Assembly: GCF_901709675.1 (NCBI RefSeq)
Contig: NC_051096.1
Coordinates: 6,537,001 to 6,601,000, forward strand
Reading direction: 5' to 3'
DNA: 64,000 nt
From: Syngnathus acus
Lineage: Eukaryota > Chordata > Actinopteri > Syngnathiformes > Syngnathidae
The position numbers and the translations under genes were made by a program. The notes beneath the pieces were generated by a model, which worked only from the letters and a program-made list of their open reading frames with translations, did not search any database and had not been told where the DNA came from. Every line of letters begins with the position of its first letter. The first letter of the stretch is position 1. Of the stretch, positions 11,547-24,307 are shown piece by piece.

Positions 11547-11965
11547 CACACACACTTCATTACCAACCTGTTGTTCAATTTGCATAATCTCCACTATTGT
11601 ATTATAGTGCGCATTTTCTACGATAATTAATTAATTAACAAAGCGACATTAATAAGACTCAAAACACGAAACAAAAGATTGTAGCAAGTTAATTGTATTC
11701 TAACAAAAATAGTCAAGACATTGGAAGCTATACAAAAATAAAAATGACCAGTTTCCATATAGGCCGGATATTGTTGAATTTTCACACACATCCATAACAG
11801 TTTTCACCCTCCGTCCGAAAAAAAATAAGAAAAAGAAATTTTTTATGGTCGTTACAGTCCTCATCCGTGATTTACGTTCATCCTTACCGTCCCATAAAAT
11901 GCGCGCCGAAGATACAAAGACGTGAGTTAAGCCTGAAAAGAAAAACTAGTCGTGATTGATTTGTG

Positions 11966-13458
11966 TTAATAATTGAGATTTTGCAGGTCGATTGTTGTTA
12001 GAGATTCCGAAAAAAAATAGAAAGTATCTGCAGCAATGTCCACGGGACTGTCCAGCGATTCAGACAAGCTCGGCGAGGCAGCGTCGGAGAGTTGCAAGCA
12101 GGAATCCGACGAGAAAGCTTGGAAGTCGTGTATAGAAACATCCAAAGCTGGGGGACTGTCGCCATTGTCCGGCACGGATGCCGAGCCTGGGCCCATTGTT
12201 GACACGCAGCCCGGAACAGTGGGTGACGGGTTGGGAAAATGTTTCAGATTTTTCTCATTGCTGTTCAGCGGTGCAGCAGCAAAGCTCGCCGAGCTGCTAT
12301 TGTGGACCTGCTGCGTGGATTCCAGATTGTTGTTGTGAAAGGAGAAAGTGTCTCTCTCCAGCAGGGCCCCGCTTTGCTCGTACGGGGGGCCCTCGTCGTC
12401 ATCGTCGCTGTGCATTCCGTCCTCCCCGCCGCCGGGACCCTTGCCCGCGTCCCCGTTGTGGTTCTCCTTGCTCTGCGTCTGCCGCTTGTGTTTCATACGC
12501 CGGTTCTGGAACCACACTTTGACCTGCCGCTCGGTCAGATCGAGCAGGGCCGCGATCTCCACCCTCCTGGGTCGGCACAAATACTTGTTGAAGTGGAATT
12601 CCTTCTCCAGCTCCAGCAACTGCGTGTTAGTGTAGGCTGTCCTCAGCCGGCGGGAGCCGCCGCTTATCCCTCCGCCTTCCGCGACCTCAGGCGAGCCTGC
12701 AGAACCGGGAAGGAACCGTTACACAAGGAGGCACAATATATGCGATAAGAGTGGCTGGAGAAAAACAAATGCACGCTCAGATATTCGCTAAAAAATCTAT
12801 AATGTCTCGCCTGTTTTTATCTAGCATGAGCGTGGACGTAAACACTTAAAAAAAAAAAAAAAAGCTCCACGCAGGGAGTGGGACACTAATGAATGCTGCA
12901 ACTGCCTTCCACGGCAACGGAACTCCATCACTCTTCATTACTGTCACACATCAAAAGTGTGACCGGGGGAATAAATCAGAGCAAACTTTAACCAAACTTT
13001 TTCTGCAAGCTTCCCCACGACCCACTAAAATACTAGCATCGCATTTGAACAATAATATAAATGTCTCCCTCGTAAAAAAAAAAAAGCCAATAATAACATA
13101 ACCCACCTTTTGGGGAGAAGCAAACGGGCCCATTAGTAGATAAAGTGGTTGCGGTGGACGTGGGCAGGTGGTTCCGCTTGGAGGCTTTCTTCTCCCGCAT
13201 CCACGGGTACTCCGGAGGCAGTGAGGCGGTGGGCAGCGGGCTGCATCCGTCGGGGCTGTGTCTCGGGCGGCCGTGGCGCGGATGGCTGCCCGGGTTGAGG
13301 CTGGGGATGGTCTGCTCGAAGGGAGGAGGAATCAGTGTCGAGCTCTTGATTGATGAACTTTGAAATGAATCAGCGACAGGGGGGAAAGATGTCAGGCACT
13401 CAGCAAGCGACGGCTGACTATTGATAAATCCGCTCTCTCGCTCGAATTCGTAATTCAT
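11966..13458 (-). CDS. hoxa2a: Homeobox protein Hox-A2a (two exons)
   Basis: Group-2 Hox factor, by family the selector of second pharyngeal arch identity and of rhombomere 2-5 patterning. Exon 1 is 13458-13107 and exon 2 is 12696-11966. The 410-nt intron has GTGGGT and CTGCAG borders in phase 1, giving 360 residues. The start [11 protein letters not shown] matches the family, so an in-frame Met 11 codons upstream is not used. The YPWM hexapeptide is at about 84-87. The homeodomain (about 132-191) reads [20 protein letters not shown] with the group-2 features [14 protein letters not shown] and [13 protein letters not shown]. The conserved tail ends ...[11 protein letters not shown]. The gene is intact here although zebrafish lost its hoxa2a. 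Candidate Hox/Pbx and Krox-like sites lie upstream. Confidence 0.97.
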
Positions 13459-13721
13459 CTCCTCTCCCTGCGAGCCCAGGAAAGTTTGCACGCGTTATTG
13501 TCGACGAACTCAACGGCCAAGCGAAGACGAAAATCATTCAAAAAATCTCCTGTGATGGCTTCCTCTTCCTATTTCTGTGATTACGGCCGTGTGGAGACCG
13601 AGCTACTATGAAACTATTGAATTCATGGAGACAAGGTTGAAATTGGACCGAGTTGCCTGTCACATGATTACCTCTGCCCAATGACAATTTGGGCTTTAAT
13701 CAAAAGAAGCCACTGACTGCC

Positions 13722-13729
13722 TGATTGAT
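13722..13729 (+). promoter_or_regulatory. Pbx-Hox bipartite site upstream of hoxa2a
   Basis: TGATTGAT, the consensus for a Pbx-Hox(1/2) heterodimer, lies 264 bp upstream of the hoxa2a start. Auto- and cross-regulation by group 1-2 Hox proteins through such sites is known for Hoxa2 and Hoxb2 hindbrain enhancers. Confidence 0.4.
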
Positions 13730-13859
13730 CCAAAAAGTCTGCTGCTGCTGCTGCCTCACTCAGCCGTGCCACTTTTATTTACATCTTTATCCTCCCGACC
13801 GCGCGCCACTCTGAGAAGAGACCCCCACCCGAAAAAAGTGTGTTTTTAAGAATGGATGA

Positions 13860-14080
13860 CTCTCACTATTACAAGGAAGGACCCCAAGCTTAGGGCGCGC
13901 GGATTCGTGCGCTCCTCTTTCTCGTATTGTTTGAGGATGTCAGGCGAGAACGCCCCCAACACCCGCGCGCGCGCACACGCACACGCTCACACATTCAACA
14001 GACCCCAAAAGTGCTATTAAGACTTCTTCAGTGAATCCTGTACGTCTGACGTCTATGGAGAAATACATGAAGACGAGCAG

Positions 14081-14111
<31 letters not shown>

Positions 14112-15700
14112 ATGTAGTGACATTTCTAGGCCATTACGCAACATAACATTTGAACAAAATATGCACACTCACATTTTGACACAAAATCCCATTTTCACCT
14201 TTGTGCAAACACAATGTTTAACACATGTGCGATAGCTCCTTTTACAGCTAACCTAATTTTTGTTTGTACTATTAGCGCTTTTTAAATGCCTGTAAATGCA
14301 ATAAAGGCGTCCACAGTGTACTTTCAAGCTATAAAAGTAATGACCAAAATGGTCATCAACAGCATTAAAAACGAATAATTTGCTCCGTTATTACTGAACG
14401 TCTCTCCCCTGCTGCGACTTTGCTTTATTGTCCTTCCAAAGTCATCTGTGAAAGCCACGTTTTTTGGAATGCTTCCACCCCCTTAAACACACCAAGGTAT
14501 ATTTCCATCGAAAGAAAAATATGACTTGGTGAGTATACGAGAGAGGAAGAAGTGGTGTAGGTCTCTCTCAGTTTGTTGCTTATATACCAAACAAAGAGTG
14601 CTGGAAGCCTGCGCGCGATCAATCTTACTCGCCAAAAGGTCTGACAGCTCGGTGCCCTCACAACACATTTAAGGCTTCTAACTCTCCCCCGGATCAAATG
14701 CAGCCAGGAAGCGGCGAGAAACACTGGTCGCTCAGATTAGAACCATTTTCTGCACCTTCTAGCCCGAGCTGTCGCTGGAGGGATGTTTTAAAAGATAAAT
14801 AAGAATCGGACAAGGCGTGTGCGTATTTCCTTGCGGGGGGAAGGCAGTGAACACACCACGGGTGAGTATCGAGAATGTATTCACCTGGATTTTATCGGGC
14901 TTATCTCGAACTGGAACGTGATTTAGAAACTTACATGGAGATTTTTTTTCACATATCGAAGCATTTTAGTGTGGGGAAGGTTGCCATAGGGAAGTTTGGA
15001 ATTACGCACAGGCTTTGTGTAACGAAAGGAGTGGGTGGAGGCTTTTTTTCCTGGTGAGCCTACACGTATTGCAACAAGAGCGATTTATCACACGGATGTG
15101 AATATATTGCAAAACAGGGTTTATACTTTCGGTTTAAATGGAGCCAAGGTGGCACATATGGGTCAAATCAGTGCCTCGTGCGAATGCACAAGTCCAGCTT
15201 TGACACACCATGGTTCAATTGTTCCAGGGTTCCCTGCTCACCATATGTCATGGCTGCTAATGCCCTGTTATATCAATCATATTCAGATTGAAAATGATTT
15301 TTTTTAGCGGGGGTGACATGATCGAGGATTTAAAAAATATATTTGCACAATAAAAAAAATTGTTTGGGGGAAGCACTATATGAGATTGCAATTTTTTTTC
15401 ATGAGCACAAACATGGGCTTACATTGTCTATTTAGAACACTTTTTTTTCTTTTTAAAGTAATACTCAAAGGGATTTCACCCCGAATCGTTTTCATTTTAA
15501 ATGTTGCAAAGAAATTCTAACTGTAATTTAATTCCCTTTAGCCATCATCCTAACGATGCATTTGGACTTTTCGCTACGAATTCACTTGGTGCTCTGGCCA
15601 CATTTGACCGACTCGAAACATATTCAGGGACATTAGTTTTCCAACGATTTCTCATTTATATTGTTGTCTACTTGCAGGGCCTTGCTGAAGGGTCCGGCGC
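13860..15700. other. hoxa2a-hoxa3a intergenic region, no gene seen
   Basis: AT-rich sequence with a 27-bp poly-A run near 14081-14107 and several poly-T tracts. No credible coding frame or structural RNA is visible. Confidence 0.5.
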
Positions 15701-15724
15701 CTGACATTTTTATTATTATGGATG

Positions 15725-15734
15725 TGCCCACGCG
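15725..15734 (-). promoter_or_regulatory. Krox20/Egr-like site, candidate hoxa2a hindbrain enhancer
   Basis: The minus strand reads CGCGTGGGCA, eight of nine matches to the Egr/Krox20 consensus GCGTGGGCG. It lies 2.3 kb upstream of hoxa2a, similar in distance to the Krox20-dependent r3/r5 enhancer of mammalian Hoxa2. A single site is weak evidence. Confidence 0.3.
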
Positions 15735-16190
15735 GATGAGATGAGAGGAGGGAAGAAGCAGGCCACCCGAGAGTTTTCTTCACGTCTCATCAGGAAGAGA
15801 GGGAAATAAATTATGCAGCTTTTTTTCTTTTTTGCATGTAACCGCCATTCCCTGTTATTTTTCTGAACGATATTAATGCTACATTTTTGTAAACAAAAAT
15901 AATTTGCTGCGCATTTAATTATGGGTGGACTTTTTACGGACTACTTTGCTTGGCGAATGTGTAACAATTCTTATTATGTTTTTTTTTTTTCAATAAAAAA
16001 TAAATATGCATTCTGATGTGAATTAATTTGTATGAATTAAAACAAATATGCTTTGATTGTATTTCTATTGTTTTATTTACTTCTTCGAACTGGAGCAGCA
16101 TGGAATGTATGAAAGGGGTTTGTCGTGTTTTATCTGTTCAATAACGAAACGACTAAAGTGTATCCTTCCTTCCACCCTTATTGCGTCGAC

Positions 16191-16205
16191 TGATTGATTT
16201 GACAT
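16191..16205 (+). promoter_or_regulatory. Composite Pbx-Hox plus Meis/Prep site
   Basis: TGATTGATTTGACA joins the Pbx-Hox consensus TGATTGAT to the Meis/Prep half-site TGACA one base later. This is the arrangement of known Hox hindbrain autoregulatory enhancers. It sits between hoxa2a and the 3' end of hoxa3a. Confidence 0.4.
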
Positions 16206-16856
16206 TCTGTAGGAAAATTAATAAACACAAAATATTTAATCGAAGAAGAAGGGTGGAAGTGGAGATAAGTTGAAAACGGGAGTTGGGGGGTGGGGGCGGG
16301 GTGAACCCAGTGAGCTTCTCGCTAGGGTGTCAAATAATACCAGGACTACTTTTAACACTAAACAAAAATAAATAACATCAGAATGTCCAAATAGAACAAC
16401 TCAAACAAAAAGGGTTGCATCCTAACCTCGTATACCCTTATTTCGGACAAATGCATTTCTTTCACGTATGCCATATGGATCCTTTCACAAGTGCAACAAA
16501 ATGCATTTTAAAAAAAACTTCAAATGCGGATAAATAAGCTCACATTTAAAAAAAAACGAATAACATGTTTCATAATACCCTGTTTGAATTTGAAAAAACA
16601 TTTAAAAATAGATTAAATAGGCATTGGCTCTCGACGTTCTCCTCGAGCCCTCCGAAATGTCTTCAAAAAAAAAGATTATTTATCCTATACGCTACTTCAC
16701 ACATCATCAAACTAAAAGAAACCTTGAGGGGAAAAAAGAGAGCGCGAGTTTGAAATGGTAGACGCAGTGTGCACGCACACAAAGAAAAGACGGTGATGCG
16801 GTCCGGAGGTGGCTTCTAGACAATGGGCGGAGTGATACAGACTGCGCCGCGCACCG

Positions 16857-19479
16857 CTACAGATGAGTCAGTTTGGGCGCCTCCTGGATTCTTCCCTGAG
16901 AGTATTGCGGTGTAAGGTCTGTGTACGTGGGCGTGGGATCGCACACGCCGTGGTGCTGACTGCTCCCCATCGTGATTGCTCCATTGTAGTCCATGTTGGA
17001 GGACGGCGGGTGCGGGAGGTGCGTGAGCCCAAAAACGGAAGCCCCGGAGTTGGCCATGGGTTCCACGTAACCACCATAAACGGGGCTACCTTGCATGTGC
17101 GTGCCGTAGTTGCCCCCCTGCAGGGGGTGCGCGTCATATTCGGGCGTGGCCGAGTCGGGATACCGCTTGTGGGAGTTGTTCAGACCGGAGGGGGGGTATG
17201 ACGTGGCCATGCCGTACGCGTTTTGATGATTCTTATTGTACGACGTCGGCGACTGGGACTCATAAGGAACACTGTTGACGAGCGAATGCATAGAGCTGAG
17301 GTATCCTCCACCGGAAGGGGGGCCCACTGGACTGCGAGGGGACTGCCCCCCAGGGGAAGGCATCATCCCCACACCCTTCTGATCCTTCTTGTATTTCATC
17401 CTGCGGTTCTGGAACCAGATTTTGATCTGTCTTTCTGTCAGGTTGAGCAGGTTGGCCATCTCCACCCTCCGAGGTCTGCAAAGGTAGCGGTTAAAGTGGA
17501 ACTCCTTCTCCAACTCCACGAGCTGGGCGCTGGTGTAAGCCGTCCTGGCCCTCTTGGAGGCGGCCGACCCAGGAGGACTCTTGTCTCCCGGGCAACTCTC
17601 CACTGTGAGGGGATGGAGGAGGAGGAGGAGGAGGAGGAGGGTGTCAATCAGTAATCCATTACAGGCAGGATAGTGAGAGTGAAAGCAGAACACAGCTGAT
17701 AACAAAACTACAGGAGTGTGTGTTTGCTTACTGGATAAATACACTCACGGGCCACAACATGGACATCAACATTTTTTCAGTCACAACACTCTTAAAATGC
17801 TCGGTGAGAAATAAATCAATTTTGGTCCAAATGAATGGGGGCATGGCTGTATAAATACAAAACATTACATATATAAAAGCCATATAGTGGGCCACATGGT
17901 TTCTTTTTAACATTTCCCCCCGGGCCGCGTATAATGATTTGGTGGGCCGGATCTAACCCCCGTGCCTCAGGTTTGATCCTTATGACTTGCAGCATAAGTA
18001 TTATAGGAATACGCCTCATTAATGCAGTTCTACACGTTAACCACAAAAATGAGCCCCTGCCTGTCAGTGTCAACTAGAAGGGCGTAATTACACTTGGTGT
18101 AACTTCAATTCATGTTCGCACATGTGATGAAAATAACTTTTTGACTTCTGAGTGGAAAAAAAAAAAGTCTCTGCAAATACAAGTGAAGAATAGTAGGCCA
18201 GTGTCTCTTTCAGGGTGTCCCTCGCTCCCTCCTCAGTCACACAGTAGCACACGCCTCAGGCACATTTCTCATTGTGTGCACAACTTCACAGATAAGCCTG
18301 CCTGCCCCTTCTTGTAGTCTGACTTCAGCAAAGCAAGGCACACTTGGAGTTTAATGGCAAGCGGCCAACAGCACATAGTAAATTTTACTACCTGTCGAGC
18401 CAAACATGGAGCAGAGGGTCCGTGGGATGACATAACCTCCGCGAGGAGCTCGTAAATTTATAGGCAGACAGAGACGTACATGAAACCAAATGATGATGAT
18501 GTGCTACTCTTGTTAAGAAAATGGGCTACTTGTAGAGTTCAGCATGGCATGCTTTGCTGCTGGGACAACTGGCTCATGTTAGTGTGTTTGTTGACACATT
18601 GGGGACGCTATGTGATCAGTGCATGTGTATGTTTACAGTAGGCAAAGGTCATTTGCAGGGCAAGGGGGCAGCAAGCAAATGGTGGGATCTAGTCCCAAAG
18701 CATGGCCTTATTTAGTCTGCGCTAAGGGGGAGGGGGGTGGTTGCATGCTAACACGGGGGGGTCTTTAAAATCCCCTATTTGTCCTTTCCATACGGAATTT
18801 GGACGCCGTTAAAAGAACTACTCAGAGGTGTTGATTATTCCCCTCCGTGCTTCCTCAAGTCGCATGTAAAATTTCCCTCTATGTGACATTGAAGGCGCGG
18901 GGAAGAAGTGGGAACATTCCCTCCACTTGCTGTGGCCTTCACAGTGGGAGTATTATATTATGTGTGTTTTGACATACCCCCACCCCCCCTCCTCCTCTTC
19001 CCCCCTCCCCTAACGTCAATTTCATGGTGCAGGGTTGCGTGTGTTGTACCTGAACTGGCGCTATTTGCGGGTTTTTGCTTGGTGTTCTGGCGGGACTCCT
19101 TCATCCAGGGGAAGATCTGCTTGCCACGGGCGCCCGACGACGGCGAGCCGCTCTTGGCGCTCGGCTGCGCGCTGCCGTTGTTCTGGCCGGTATCGGAGGG
19201 GGAGCGCGAGGGTGGAGGGCTGCCCTCAGGATGACGCGCCTTGGACGGCGCGGCGGTGCCGCCGTCGCAGCTCTCCGCCTGCATCTCCAGCGGCTTGTGC
19301 AGAGGAGCCACCGAGCCGTCAGGAGACTGCAGGGAGCAGGCGGGTCGATGGTAGTCACTTTCCACATGAGAGGCGCGGGGATATTGGACCTGATTGGCAT
19401 CATAACTGAAGCCATTTGCGCTTTGATACGGGTAGCCACTGTAAATTGCCGAGCTGTCGTAGTAGGTTGCCTTTTGCAT
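16857..19479 (-). CDS. hoxa3a: Homeobox protein Hox-A3a (two coding exons)
   Basis: Group-3 Hox factor, by family required for third/fourth pharyngeal arch derivatives and caudal hindbrain. Coding exons are 19479-19050 and 17602-16857. The 1447-nt intron has GTACAA and TCACAG borders in phase 1, giving 391 residues. [13 protein letters not shown] is the conserved start; MGNGE just upstream is in frame but not typical. FPWM is at about 123-126 and the homeodomain is at about 159-218 ([20 protein letters not shown] ... [15 protein letters not shown]). The usual long group-3 C-terminal domain ends ...EAPKLTHL. A good acceptor (GTAACCCCAG, exon starting 19596) lies 117 nt upstream of the ATG. The 5' leader is therefore probably spliced to upstream noncoding exons (candidates at 22.4, 25.3, 33.9 and 34.1 kb). 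An E-box/CCAAT pair is also present. Confidence 0.97.
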
Positions 19480-19557
19480 CTCGCCGTTTCCCAATATTTA
19501 TTTCACAAAGTGACAGGGTCTTGACACCCTTGTAGAAGAACATTGGCACCCCGTGGT

Positions 19558-19579
19558 CACGTGACGCCTCTCCGCCAAT
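19558..19579. promoter_or_regulatory. CACGTG E-box and CCAAT box upstream of hoxa3a
   Basis: GGTCACGTGACG (CACGTG at 19558-19563) and CCAAT (19575-19579) lie 79-100 bp upstream of the hoxa3a start. They fall inside the predicted 5' UTR of the spliced form, so a proximal promoter may coexist with distal ones. Confidence 0.45.
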
Positions 19580-21543
19580 GGCCTCCTCGGGTGAACCTGG
19601 GGTTACAACAAGCACTGTGAGGAGACGAAATGGTGGCGATCCATCTTACTTTTCAATGCGGGCCTGACACTGCGCACTATAGGCGAGATACGGCCCGCCG
19701 CTTGTGCGCGCTATTACCGTTTACCTTCTGGCTTGCACCGGCCAACCTTCTATTACCATCTGTGCTAAGCAACATGCGCTCAAAAACACTTCACATTGCC
19801 AAATCAATTGCGGGAAAGAGAATGTCATTTTAAGACACCGCTCTTATTAGAAACGCTCCAAAATAACATTTAAAATTTCAGTCTGGGGGTGTAATATATT
19901 TACGTGTTGAGTAAGATCAATTTTTGTTGTCTGCGACGTTTCTCAGCCAAGCGTTAAAAAAAAAAGCGCATTCCCTTCCGTCTTGAGATAAAAGCTTTGG
20001 GGAAACCTGAAAAACCGGGTGGACATTCGTGCATCTTCAGGACCAGAATGTGAACTTTTGCTGTGCTGACCCATAATAATGGCGGCTGATGGTGTTGACG
20101 AGGCGGCTGACCATCCTGTTGGCGTGCCAGCGTCACTGGACCGAGCTCGGAACAACCGGCCACAATCGCTATCAAGCACTGACACCGCATAAGCAATTGG
20201 GGCCTAAAACTGACGTGAAACGCCATTAAGGTTAAATAAAATTGTATTATTAATACTAAACAATACGAACTAAGGTAGTAAACAAATCAAAACATTACAA
20301 CAAAAAAATCGTACAAACGAACTACCGTGATTTTTGAATTGTTTTATCAGTTGAAACGTCTAACATGAAGTGGGCCGCTCACAGTCCTAAAAAATTATAC
20401 TAGCTAAAAACAATATTAATAATAACAATAAACGAATATTTGTTTTTCTTAATGGTAATTTATGAGTCGTAATCTAAATGCAACCTTACATTTCATTCCT
20501 TTCGTACGAGTCAAGTAAGCATTAAGCCACATTAATTACAATGTATTTTGTTTTAAAACAAAATGAAACTACTAAAAAGTTTCTGCGCCAAATAAATACA
20601 ATAAAAATACATTGGCGCAGCCGTTGCGTGACAAACAAGTAAATCTGCTCAAAATTGGGTCCGCTGAGCGAATAATTAAAGCAAAAGTAATCGTCTCGAC
20701 TGTATCTGCAAGCCCGAGAAGACTTGGCCGATTTCTCCTAAAAACAAATCGGGTGGAGCAAACTGTGCATTAATCCCAAAAGAGCGACTGCGCGGAGTCA
20801 GGCTTGGTCTTGCGCGCTGCCGTGTGCTCCTCCACGTAAAGAGAAATCTGCGAGTGTGTGAACTCTTCCTGAACCGAGATCTAAGTCATACGGTGATAAA
20901 TCACCGCTCGCGACACACAAACTCGGCCATTTAGAACCGAGGCAGCCTATTCCTGGCCTGCTTACCTTAACCTCTGACGACCAATGCAGAGCACCGAGCA
21001 ATATTTTCTCATTCAGCGACGAAATCGATCAAAGTAGTAATCCAGAGGAAAGTTGAGGAGGCAGGGGCAGGGCTGCAGCAGCAAGCAGCAAGCGCCATGC
21101 GTGCAGGCGGCAACCACAACAAGAAGACTCGAGGAAGAGAGAGAGAGAGAAGCTCTCTGCTTTTTTTCTTCTTCTTCTCCTCTTCCCTTTCTTCCACCCT
21201 TCTCGTGTCTTCCCCACTCGACGTGGATGTGTACATGGAGATCACGAAAGCAGGCGGGTCAGCGAGATAACTCTTATCTGGCTTCAAGGGCTGAATTTAT
21301 CTTCATGCCATTGGAAGCAATGCTTCTCCATAGTAATAATAAAAACACGCATGCACGCAGCCTGTGCGCGGGGCTATACGAAGCTGGACCGGACTTCTTG
21401 CGTGATCGTGCGGACACCAGTGAACTGGCCCGAACCGCAGCGTCACACCATAGACAAGAAAAATTATGCAAATGAAGTAGCGCCTTGGAAAGGCAGTTCA
21501 AATCAAGTGGCTGCCTCTCCTCCTCCTCCTCCCCCAACCAAAT

Positions 21544-21544
<1 letters not shown>

Positions 21545-21574
<30 letters not shown>

Positions 21575-21590
21575 CGAGAGAAGAGGCAGA
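21545..21590 (+). repeat. (GA)n microsatellite
   Basis: An interrupted GA/AGAG run following a TCC-rich tract. Confidence 0.9.
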
Positions 21591-22386
21591 GAAAAGGAAC
21601 ATAATCACAAACAGTATGCGAGAAGATCCTGATTCTTTTTTTTTTTATTTACTGCCTCTCCGCATCATTTTGGAGGGAAATTGGCGAAATGAACCTTTAA
21701 TATTTTGAGATCATGTTTGAAATTACACTTGGATGTACTAGCAAGTGAGGCCACTCAGCGTGGAGCAGAAGAGGGGAAGAGAGCGCGCGCGTGCAGGGGG
21801 AATCCCTCTGCGTGGTAATGTTGTCTTTTTTTCTTTAAGAGAAAGAAACACGTCTTGTCAGCTTTACTACCCAAAAAAAAAAGTCGAAAATACGCGTGGG
21901 ATGGTGAGTGGGCCAAAAAATTCACGCGTGAGGATTTTTTTTTAGCTACCTCGGCTTAATTATTGACCTCTTTGTGCTGTGTTCAAACTGCTGATTCTCT
22001 TATTTTTAATGCGAGTATAAAGGAGGTTAAAAGTCATCGAGGTGGGGGAGAAAACTAGCCGAAGGAAAAAGGCCGGTAAACAGATGTAGAAAATATATAA
22101 ATATGTAACGCACGTGCACATGGCTGGAGTCGAAATGGCTTTTTGAAAGGAGCGAGGCAGCGCTCCAAGAGCCTTCCTCGTCACGTTTATAGTGACAAAT
22201 TACACCTCGCAGACAAGTGGAAGAGAAGGAATTATTGCTCCCGGCCTGCTGGTGTTGCACATCCAAAGAAAAGTCACACACTGCTTCTGTCAGGCCTTTG
22301 GTGGGCGTGCTACTTATTATTTAAAAAAAAAAAAATGGAATAAGCAGCCATCACAAGATAAATCAATAAAGACGATATAGACTTAC

Positions 22387-22429
22387 CGGAGTAGTTGCGC
22401 GCGTGAGGTGGCTTTATGGGCCCGGATTT
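22387..22429 (-). other. Candidate 43-nt noncoding exon, hoxa3a 5' leader
   Basis: On the minus strand TTCCCCTTCTCTGTTGCAG (a strong polypyrimidine tract and acceptor) precedes 43 nt beginning AAATCCGGGCCCATAAAGCC and ending CTACTCCG. The donor GTAAGT follows. It lies between hoxa3a and hoxa4a on the strand of hoxa3a, whose coding exon has its own upstream acceptor. Vertebrate Hoxa3 genes are known to have upstream noncoding exons. Confidence 0.5.
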
Positions 22430-23583
22430 CTGCAACAGAGAAGGGGAATTATGATAAACATTTTTATTTCTGCAAGATTTTTTCTTTTATTATTTTTTGT
22501 TATTGCACAAATAGTCACATTTCGGGAAAGACGCAATAGCAAAACATTTTTGTAATAAATATTTTTACAAAATATATTAGTTAAAAAAACATTTGTTACA
22601 AATGCGGTTTTAATAGCCCTTTTGGGTTCAAACTCACCCCCCAAAAAATGAAACTAATATTTACAAACCTGAATGAAATCTCGTCGTCTCTCTGTTTAGT
22701 AATCCAAGCAAGAAGATGAAAATAGCTTATGCAAATATGCTGTTTGTTGTTTCCCTCTCGGCCGGTAAGCATTTTCCCCCACAAACGGATCGAATAGTCA
22801 TTAGCTGCGGAGCACCATCTTCCCCAAGTCCCCGCGCCCATAAATCACGCCGGAGCGCCGTGACCTCAGCGCGGCCGAGCCGTCCTGCGTGGCACTCCGT
22901 CTTCCATTATAGCCTCGTTCCCCCCCCTGTGGAACGACACAACCCCACAGCGTTCACCTACTTTTTGGATGCGGGATTTGATTCCTTACGGAAATCACCT
23001 TGATGGAGCGTTTAGGTGCAAATATTGTTTGGGTTTCCACTGCAGTATTTAAATAAAATATTGTGCAAATTATCCACAAATTTGCCAAGCTATTTTTTCA
23101 AAACAGAAAACACCATTTAAATTCCAAATGATTGTAGAAATATATTAAATTTAAAGTGACAACCATTCGACACAATGTTTCACACGTGACCTACATTTGC
23201 AAATAAGGCTAAATATGATCTTATAAATATATATAATTGGCCTAAAAATCTCCCTTTATACTGACCTGTGCCTCTCGCTGCAATAATTCACCACAGAAAG
23301 GAACAATTGGCGGAAATGCCTCAAAATAAAATCCATCCTCCCAAAGCTCAGGCTCTCTACGCGTGGAAAAACATATCCGTCCGTGACAGCCGTGTACTAC
23401 ATACACACACACACGCGACAAAAAAACGGGAGCGTTTCTCCTATTTGATTGCGCCTCTTTTCCTTTTTTTTTGTTTTTCTACCCAGCCAGGTCTCCCTTC
23501 GTGGAAAGTGGGATTGTAATGATCATCATATGGCCGCATCGTAGCTCCGGTTTGCTCGCCGCAGCAAGAACATGGAGCAGTGT

Positions 23584-23589
23584 CACGTG
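23584..23589. promoter_or_regulatory. Orphan CACGTG E-box in the hoxa3a-hoxa4a interval
   Basis: TGTCACGTGACTTAAATGCC matches the promoter-type E-box of this cluster but lies 4.1 kb from any start codon. An AAATAAAAGG element on the minus strand is about 15 bp upstream of it, so a distal promoter of hoxa3a is possible. Confidence 0.3.
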
Positions 23590-24268
23590 ACTTAAATGCC
23601 TTTTATTTAAGTCGGTGAATCATTAACGGACACACTGAGATGCGATACAAAGCAGGATTCTGTCACACGCGTTTGGGATTTCCACGCGCACTGTTGAAGA
23701 AGTGCTGCTCTTGAATTACTTTCCTTTTTGTGTGTAATACTAAAAGTAGTCTGATCCTTCACGCCGGATTTCAAGAACATGTTCGCGTGGATCATTCATT
23801 ACTCTCAAGTGTGGATTTAAGAAACTCAGTGTCGCCCCCTTCCACTGTGGTGGCTGTTCAATTTGGATGCAACTCATAATACTAATCACTTCGGAGGCAA
23901 ACTGCATATTGGGTGTAAAAAAAAAATAATTTGGTTGGCTGCCAGCACCGACGGAGTGCGCCACTCGCGCGCCATGGTAAGTATCTGGCGCCCGGAATGC
24001 CAAAAACGTTGCCAACATGGCCGGAAGAGCCTCTCTCTCTATCTCTTGCTCTCTCTCTTTGCTCGGCACCGTTTGGCGCTTGTTTTCAGTCAACACCGAG
24101 AAGCGGGCGTGGAAAAATGCCACCACAACAATTAATCACTCGTGGACAACGTCCCATGCACACTCCCTCCCCACCCCGGCCCAACCTTTTGTGTTCCCAA
24201 ACTTGAGTGGTAAACTTTTAAAAGGCAAGAACGGGGGCGTAAAAGTTACTCTTACGAACGGGAGAGTT

Positions 24269-24307
24269 GACTTTTACGCACGGCAGAATTGTAACTTTTA
24301 CGCACGG
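24269..24307 (+). repeat. Repeated word CTTTTACGCACGG (two of three copies)
   Basis: GACTTTTACGCACGG at 24269-24283 and AACTTTTACGCACGG at 24293-24307 lie 24 bp apart. A third exact GACTTTTACGCACGG is at 26439-26453. The function is unknown. Confidence 0.7.
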
